In this document: positions 58,705 through 64,000 of the stretch, in pieces
Layout: every line of letters begins with the position of its first letter
Numbering within the stretch: the stretch's first letter is position 1
Origin: an uncultured Paenibacillaceae bacterium
Lineage (GTDB): Bacteria > Bacillota > Bacilli > Paenibacillales > K13
Length of the DNA stretch: 64,000 bases
NCBI GenBank assembly: GCA_913056365.1
Contig: CAJXLT010000002.1
Coordinates: 124,001-188,000 of the forward strand
Direction: 5' to 3'
Position numbers and translations under genes: made by a program
Notes under the pieces: generated by a model
What the model saw: only the letters and a program-made list of their open reading frames with translations
The model's database searches: none
What the model was told of the DNA's origin: nothing

Positions 58705-60273
58705 TCAAATTTGTTTTTGCTGTTGAAAGGCTGCGATGCTCTGGAACGCATCATACGATGATTCGGCAAGCTCCCGATGAACGGGTATAAGCTGCTTATA
58801 CACCTCGTGATTTCGGAAGTTTGGCTCATAGACGGTCTCCCTGCCGTTCCAGTCAGCCAGCTCATCGTAGGACTTCACCGCTCCGGTTGCCAGCATGGCC
58901 AGCTTGACCGCGCCGATAGCCGATCCTTCTACTGAATCTGGAATCCGCACAGGTATGCCTAGAACATCGGCCATCATTTGGCACCAGAATGGAGAATTGG
59001 CGAATCCGCCTGAAGCGCGTACAGTGTGAATGTCGCCGGTCATTGATTTCAACGGCTCTACGACTGATTCAATGGCGAATAAAACCCCTTCCATTGCAGC
59101 ACGAACCATATGTCGAATATCATGCTGCAGCGATAGACCGAAGAACATTCCGCGCTGATCCGCATTCCAATATGGTGTTCTCTCCCCTGTCAAGTATGGC
59201 AAGAAGAGCAGACCTTCACTGCCTGGAGGCACTTCCTGCGCCATAGCAGTAAAGTGCTCATACGGCTCTATTCCGCATTGCTTCGCATATGCCGTTTCCC
59301 GAGGAGCGACAGCGTCGCGCATCCAGCGCAATACGATCCCACCATTGTTGACCGGTCCCCCTACGATCCAGCATTGATCCGACAAGTAATAGCAAAACAA
59401 CCGCCCTTCCTTGTCTGTCGATGGACGATCTACTGCAGCACGCACTGCACCGCTTGTTCCAATCGATATAGCAGCTTCGCCCGGACGCAATGCGTCAGCA
59501 GACAAATTAGCAAGCACACCGTCTGATGATCCTACCACGAACGGTGTCTCCGGCAGCAGACCGAGTTCCTCCGCCTTGTTGGGTAATAAGCCTCGCACGA
59601 TCGTTTCCGGTGGAACGGGCTTGCTTAGCTGATCCTCCTGCAGCCCTGCCATCTGCAGCGCTTGTGCATCCCATTCGAGTGCAGCCATGTGGAACAAGCC
59701 TGTAGCATTCGCGAGGGAATAATCTACTGCATATGTACCGAACCATGAGTGGAACAAGTATTCTTTGATCCCGATCCACCTGCTTGCACGCTCCCACAAT
59801 GCCGGCTCTGCTTCACGCAGCCAAATTAGCTTCGTAAGCGGCGACATCGGATGAATCGGTACGCCTGTTCTGTGATATAGCTCCAGTCCTTGCTTACTCT
59901 GCTTCAGTGCAGCTGCTGCTCCTGCAGCCCTGCTGTCTGCCCACGTATACAGCCTTGTCAACGGCTGTCCTTGCTCGTCCACTGCCATTAGACTGTGCAT
60001 TGCAGCACTGAAGCTAACCGCCCGCACTTGCTCCGCACGCACATGATTGCGCTTCAACAACGCGCGCACACCTTGTTCAGCAGCATGCAGCAGCTCTGTC
60101 GGATCTAGCTCTGCTGCTCCCGGCTCAGGCGTGTGCAGCGGATATTCCAAGGATTCAGATGCTGCTGTAGTTCCGTCGTCCTTCACCAGTAGCGTCTTCA
60201 CCGCTGTAGTGCCCAAATCGACAGAAACCCAATAATCCGGGTGAGGTACGGCACTTCCCGTTGGTTGCCCCAA
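58705..60273 (-). CDS. gntK: Gluconokinase (FGGY family)
   Basis: This kinase phosphorylates gluconate, supplying Gnd. The 522-residue FGGY-type protein has DLGTTAVKTLLV at its start, the sugar-binding AMHSLMAV, GTSGAVR and the conserved ERTPYWNADQRG and ASGGFANSPFWCQMMADVLG. Translation starts from a TTG with GGAG ten bases upstream. The gluconate transporter gntP and repressor gntR are not beside it. Since FGGY kinases vary, another sugar acid is possible, but the gnd neighbour supports gluconate. Confidence 0.88.
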   Translation of the reverse strand: MGQPTGSAVPHPDYWVSVDLGTTAVKTLLVKDDGTTAASESLEYPLHTPEPGAAELDPTELLHAAEQGVRALLKRNHVRAEQVRAVSFSAAMHSLMAVDEQGQPLTRLYTWADSRAAGAAAALKQSKQGLELYHRTGVPIHPMSPLTKLIWLREAEPALWERASRWIGIKEYLFHSWFGTYAVDYSLANATGLFHMAALEWDAQALQMAGLQEDQLSKPVPPETIVRGLLPNKAEELGLLPETPFVVGSSDGVLANLSADALRPGEAAISIGTSGAVRAAVDRPSTDKEGRLFCYYLSDQCWIVGGPVNNGGIVLRWMRDAVAPRETAYAKQCGIEPYEHFTAMAQEVPPGSEGLLFLPYLTGERTPYWNADQRGMFFGLSLQHDIRHMVRAAMEGVLFAIESVVEPLKSMTGDIHTVRASGGFANSPFWCQMMADVLGIPVRIPDSVEGSAIGAVKLAMLATGAVKSYDELADWNGRETVYEPNFRNHEVYKQLIPVHRELAESSYDAFQSIAAFQQQKQI

Positions 60274-60780
60274 CCTTCATCGGCTCCTTCCTGTTCTGCG
60301 AACTATGAATACTCAGCCATTATATCATGTGACGGTCCGATTGGACACGTACACCGAGCAAAAAACCGCCAATCGATCGCCAATCCTTCCCGCAATAAAC
60401 TGTGCGCACGTACGATCTGGCTCCAATAGATGCCGCTGCCTTTTGCTTGTGGAAATTGCTGCTATCGTGCAGGCTTCGCTACCTCATAAGAGACGTTTCT
60501 CTGGAGTCCCTGCATATCTGCATCTTTTTCTTTCATAATCACTTATATAGGCTAAATAGTCCGGTTAAAACTGTATATTCGCAGGCAATTCTCACAATGG
60601 CACGATTCTCGTTTTGAATTCCTGTATATTCGCATCTATTCAACAATCACCAACGATCACCAACTTCCCTCCGCGAGACCGGCCTGTTAACAGATCATGT
60701 ACATTCGTCGCAGAGCAGTGGCAGGGTGACGCTTCACCCGATGCAGCCGATACATTGACTAAACCTAGGTAAGCATGGAG
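60274..60780. other. Non-coding region upstream of gntK with short repeats
   Basis: No convincing gene lies here. Three related strings, CTGCATATCTGCATCT (60510-60525), CTGTATATTCGCA (60571-60583) and CTGTATATTCGCATCT (60622-60637), are direct repeats 51-61 bases apart. They may be regulatory sites for gntK-gnd, though they lie 240-360 bases from its start. A short hairpin GGGTGA/TCACCC sits near 60724-60739. Confidence 0.4.
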
Positions 60781-60819
60781 AAAAAGCCGCACTCCGCATA
60801 ATTAGCAGAGCAACGGCTT
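60781..60819 (-). terminator. Terminator of the 60.9-61.5 kb gene
   Basis: AAGCCG pairs with CGGCTT with further pairs inside, then TTTTT on the minus strand. About 60 bases after the stop codon. Confidence 0.7.
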
Positions 60820-60881
60820 GGCATTCGCTTGCGTGTATAATTGTGTATCTTGCAATGCTGATCATCGTCCAATCCATCGTG

Positions 60882-61478
60882 TCACATCTCAGACAACAGC
60901 ATCTCCTTACGAAGCTCGGCCAACTTCGCCTTACTAGCGGCAATATCTGCTTCACCGCCCTGACGAAGCAGCTCATGCAAGCGGGACAGCTCGTAATCCA
61001 TCTCCAGACGCAGTACTGGAATTCTCTCTTCAACCCGTTGAGATTTGAGCGCTTTCATAATCGTGTCTGTCGTAATAGCCGGCTGCTTCTGGAATATGAC
61101 CTTATGATCAACACCGTTAATTTCAACTGTTCGGATGACCTCGCCGAACATAATGTTCTCGATCGTAATTTGACGTTCCTTGAAACGCTTGACGACTGCA
61201 TGCCCGCGAGTATCATTGATCATCTTCTCGAGCAACTCCCCCAGCTTCTGATCCTTGATAGCGTAAGTGCCCACCAACTTATAGCGTTCATTGGCTCGTT
61301 CAAACCGAAGCTTGATCAGCTTGCGACCAGAACGAACGGCAACGATGAATTGCTGCTCATTCTCATTCCAATACAATGAGTAGCCTTCTTCAATGAGGTC
61401 GCTGATGAAGTCACGGATTCGCCGACGATCGAATCGCAAATCCAAATTGCAGTATTCCGCTTCATAGCTATGGTTCAC
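60882..61478 (-). CDS. Conserved hypothetical protein
   Basis: The 198-residue product is charged, soluble and without a recognised domain. It begins with EAEYCNLDLRFDRRRIRDFI, has a central basic and hydrophobic alternation (RSGRKLIKLRFERANE) and a helical acidic C terminus. A GTG start follows GGGAGGGGAGTGCC. It is isolated, ended by its own terminator. I do not recognise a family function. Confidence 0.65.
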   Translation of the reverse strand: MNHSYEAEYCNLDLRFDRRRIRDFISDLIEEGYSLYWNENEQQFIVAVRSGRKLIKLRFERANERYKLVGTYAIKDQKLGELLEKMINDTRGHAVVKRFKERQITIENIMFGEVIRTVEINGVDHKVIFQKQPAITTDTIMKALKSQRVEERIPVLRLEMDYELSRLHELLRQGGEADIAASKAKLAELRKEMLLSEM

Positions 61479-61712
61479 GGCACTCCCCTCCCGGTTGAGA
61501 TGAAAAGCCCCTTCTTACAAATATCAGACAATTTGTCTTAGTACTATCTTATACTTCAATGTATGATTTCGCAACTTGGTTTATGGGTATTTCCATAAAA
61601 AACCTGACCCATTCTAGTACGGAGAAGAAAACATGTTATAATACGATACGATTACTTCAATGTTATGCCTATAAGCAAACGCAACTCCATACTTCACGAG
61701 GAGGACTCGACG

Positions 61713-62378
61713 GTGACCATAAATACAATATTGCCAGAACAAGAACTGCGCCAGTTTCCAGCATTTACACAACAGGAATTCGATGTGTTTACTGTCCCTG
61801 GCCTCGAGCCGCGCATGGAAGCGCTTATAGCGCACGTGCGCCCCAAGCTTGAAACCGCCGGCCAATTGATAAGTCCTTATTTGTCCGCCTTGTGCGGAGA
61901 AGTCATGTACGCTCATGTAGCCAAGCATGCCCGCCGTACTGTACATCCGCCGCATGATACTTGGGTCGCATGGGCGCCCAACAAGCGCGGTTACAAGGCT
62001 CATCCCCATTTTCAGTTCGGCTTATGGGAGAGTCACCTTTTCATCCAGTTTGCACTAATATACGAATGCGACCGCAAGCCGCTGTTCGGCGACCGCTGGC
62101 TCAAGCACCTCGACGAAATAATGCATGCCGTTCCAGACCATTATGTCTGGTCCATGAACCATATGAAGCCGGAAGCTACCCCACACCATTCGCTTACCCG
62201 CTCTGACTTTGAAGCGATGGCCAAGCGGCTGCGCGAAGTGAAATCATCCGAGCTGCTCTGCGGCATTCACATACAACGCGACGATCCAACTGCTGCGAAC
62301 GGACCAGAACTCGGAGATACGGTTACGAATGTATTCGAAACCTTGATGCCGCTCTATCGATTGGCGGTGCATTCATAA
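61713..62378 (+). CDS. DUF1054 family protein (YktB-like)
   Basis: The 221-residue protein matches the DUF1054 family: FPAFTQQEFDVFTVPGLEPRM, then HTWVAWAPNKRGYKAHPHFQFGLW-like segments and a C-terminal GIHIQRDD. The frame is open to 61665, but GTG 61713 has AGGAGG eight bases upstream. Family proteins bear a conserved fold and have no known role. It is a one-gene unit ended by a strong terminator. Not membrane-bound. Confidence 0.85.
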   Translation: MTINTILPEQELRQFPAFTQQEFDVFTVPGLEPRMEALIAHVRPKLETAGQLISPYLSALCGEVMYAHVAKHARRTVHPPHDTWVAWAPNKRGYKAHPHFQFGLWESHLFIQFALIYECDRKPLFGDRWLKHLDEIMHAVPDHYVWSMNHMKPEATPHHSLTRSDFEAMAKRLREVKSSELLCGIHIQRDDPTAANGPELGDTVTNVFETLMPLYRLAVHS

Positions 62379-62393
62379 GTTGCTGTCTAATAC

Positions 62394-62435
62394 AACAAGA
62401 GCTGCACACCCGATTGTGGGTGTGCAGCTCTTGTT
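62394..62435. terminator. Strong bidirectional terminator
   Basis: An 18-bp perfect stem (AACAAGAGCTGCACACCC with its complement) around a six-base loop lies between the converging DUF1054 and MFS genes. Confidence 0.9.
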
Positions 62436-62444
62436 CGGTACGGA

Positions 62445-63599
62445 TCATGCGTCAGCTTGCTGCGTGCTGCGATCCAGTACGATGAAGCGGTGCAGGATGA
62501 ACAGTGCAGATAGGCATACGACAGCGCCGAAGAGGAAGGGCAGAGCAATCTTCAGATGATACAGCGCAGTTCCAATCAACGGACCGCCAATGCGTCCCAA
62601 GCTGTCCATGGAGGAGCTAAGCCCTGAGGCAATCCCTTGTCCTACTGTTGTCTTCTGAGTGATCAGCGAGGTGACACAAGGACGGACGAGCGCATTGCCT
62701 GCGGAGAAGACAGCGAGAAACAAGGCGCCGGTCCAAAAGTTCGTCGAGAAGATCATAAGTACAAAGCCCAATGCGGACAGCACTAACCCGAGACGCATAT
62801 ACTTCGGCTCATCGCCGCGCTTGATATAGCGGCGCACGACACCGCCCTGAATCAACGCGCCTACGATGCCGCTAATTAAGAACATCCACCCCATCTGCAC
62901 CTTCGATATATCAAATTGCACCATGTAGTAATACTGCAGCGTCCCTTCTAATGCCGCAAGTGTGAACGTAACAATGAACGCAATCATATACAGATGCTTC
63001 ATCCGTCCCTTGAATGCGATCCATCTGGATTGACGCGGTGCATCGATCTGCTTCCGGCGTTCTGGCGGCAGCGATTCACGCAGGCTTGCTGCAACGAAGA
63101 GGAACGTCAGGAAGGCTAGCACGCTCGACATATAGAACGGCACATCATTCCCATACACACTAAGCAGTCCCCCAACTGCAGGTCCGAAGATGAAGCCGAG
63201 TCCAATCGACATCCCGACAAGCCCCATTCCTTTGGTCCTGTCATCATGGGACGTAATATCTGCAACATACGCTACTGCGCACGCGGTTACTGCACCCGAG
63301 AACAGTCCCCCTAATACTCGTGACAAGTACATAAGGAACAAGCTGTCCAAGCCAATTGCGAATACGAAGAAGCTTAAGCTAAAACCGAGAATGCCAGTCA
63401 TTAATACCGGTCGGCGGCCGATACGGTCGGACAGCCGTCCCCATAACGGTGATACAATAAAACCGACTAGCGAATATACGGCGAGCATAAGATTGAGATG
63501 AAAGTGAGACACCACATCCGGCAATATTGGAATAATGATGCCGAAACCAATAAATGTGGTGACTAATAATATCATAATGATCGACATCTGCTTACGCAT
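62445..63599 (-). CDS. MFS transporter, multidrug/tetracycline-efflux-like
   Basis: The 384-residue protein has 12 predicted membrane helices and the MFS motif A GRLSDRIGRRPVL between helices 2 and 3, plus a helix 5 GPAVGGLL motif, which mark drug:H+ antiporters of the TetA/NorA kind. The ATG at 63599 has GGGGGA ten bases upstream. It diverges from the decarboxylase gene with about 250 bases between the two starts. The substrate is unknown. Confidence 0.88.
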   Translation of the reverse strand: MRKQMSIIMILLVTTFIGFGIIIPILPDVVSHFHLNLMLAVYSLVGFIVSPLWGRLSDRIGRRPVLMTGILGFSLSFFVFAIGLDSLFLMYLSRVLGGLFSGAVTACAVAYVADITSHDDRTKGMGLVGMSIGLGFIFGPAVGGLLSVYGNDVPFYMSSVLAFLTFLFVAASLRESLPPERRKQIDAPRQSRWIAFKGRMKHLYMIAFIVTFTLAALEGTLQYYYMVQFDISKVQMGWMFLISGIVGALIQGGVVRRYIKRGDEPKYMRLGLVLSALGFVLMIFSTNFWTGALFLAVFSAGNALVRPCVTSLITQKTTVGQGIASGLSSSMDSLGRIGGPLIGTALYHLKIALPFLFGAVVCLSALFILHRFIVLDRSTQQADA

Positions 63600-63847
63600 G
63601 GACGAATGTGTCCCCCTATCTGTTGTATAAACCTTTCCATATCGTATCATAATTCAATCAATAGACGAGCGCTATTATGTGAACAAATCGTAAAAAACTT
63701 CTCTACTCAAACCGTCGTTGTTTCCGCTTTTTTTTATGTGCGATATTTGTTATACTCAAGCATGTTTCATCATCATATACTAAGTAGTTCGACATCCGCA
63801 ACTATGCGATAAACTTGCTACTTGTTGTCCGAAGGGAAGATCATGAC

Positions 63848-64000
63848 ATGGATCAAGCGAACACCCCGCTCTTTGATGCATTGATGCGTCATGCCGAGCG
63901 CAATCCGATACAGTTTCACATTCCCGGCCATAAGAAAGGCGCAGGCATGGACGAGACCTTCCGCCGCTTTATCGGCGACAATGCTCTTTCCATCGACTTA
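63848..64000 (+). CDS. Orn/Lys/Arg decarboxylase, N-terminal fragment
   Basis: The gene is cut by the window edge; 51 residues are visible. The stretch HIPGHKKGAG is the classic N-terminal signature of PLP-dependent Orn/Lys/Arg decarboxylases (YaaO/Cad-type). The enzyme would remove CO2 from a basic amino acid to make a polyamine precursor. An AAGGGA lies upstream. Substrate not decidable from this part. Confidence 0.85.
   Translation, partial: MDQANTPLFDALMRHAERNPIQFHIPGHKKGAGMDETFRRFIGDNALSIDL

Overview
The window looks like chromosomal DNA from a spore-forming, low-to-mid G+C Firmicute of the Paenibacillaceae. The basis is gene content and order: the ylb block (ylbF, ylbG, rsmD/ylbH, coaD, ylbJ, ylbL, tmcAL/ylbM, yceD, rpmF), a FapR-controlled fatty-acid operon running into rnc-smc-ftsY, the rpsD/tyrS/acsA/acuA/acuC/ccpA neighbourhood known from Bacillus, a TTG/GTG-rich set of starts behind strong GGAGG ribosome sites, and sporulation-linked YlbJ. 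No phage, transposase, CRISPR, rRNA or tRNA gene was recognised; nearly all of the window is housekeeping core.

Region by region: 1-11.7 kb (minus strand) is one long lipid-synthesis and chromosome/secretion operon, fapR-plsX-fabH-fabD-fabG-acpP-fabF-rnc-smc-ftsY, with a FapR operator just upstream of fapR. 11.8-22.1 kb is the ylb block: rpmF and yceD, tmcAL, the YlbL protease, YlbJ, coaD, rsmD, a PHP phosphoesterase, a LysR regulator, a small unknown protein, YlbG, an asparaginase and YlbF. Between rsmD and the PHP gene a plus-strand set of hairpins ending in an intrinsic terminator has no gene in front of it and is a candidate small RNA. 22.1-26.4 kb holds a bacterial XPB-type helicase, a translationally coupled large partner and a CBS-domain protein. 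26.6-34.6 kb is a mixed stretch: YugN, a SEDS cell-wall polymerase, a membrane protein, YdjO, Asp23/YloU, YlaN, an HPr-fold protein lacking the phosphorylatable histidine, an M29 aminopeptidase, a lipoprotein and a GAF-GGDEF diguanylate cyclase.

35-47 kb is the rpsD (with a structured leader), tyrS (with a tyrosine T-box), class A penicillin-binding protein, acsA, acuA-acuC, mtnN and ccpA neighbourhood. AcsA, its acetyltransferase AcuA and deacetylase AcuC form a control loop for acetate activation; cre-like sites between acsA and acuA suggest CcpA control, and ccpA lies a few kb away. 47-52.7 kb carries a PTS operon (nagE-type IICBA plus ptsI), with a PfpI-like protein and a VanZ-like protein downstream, then a Gln/Ala-rich protein built from 76-residue repeats. 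52.7-56.7 kb is aroK-crcB-crcB-aroA-C39 peptidase-CoA-binding protein. 57-60.3 kb is a gluconate module (gntK, gnd). The right end has two conserved unknowns, an MFS exporter and the start of an Orn/Lys/Arg decarboxylase cut by the window edge.

No wholly new multi-gene system is evident. The best leads are the orphan-terminator RNA near 17.6 kb, the XPB helicase/partner pair, the 76-residue repeat protein, and the HPr-fold protein without its active-site loop.
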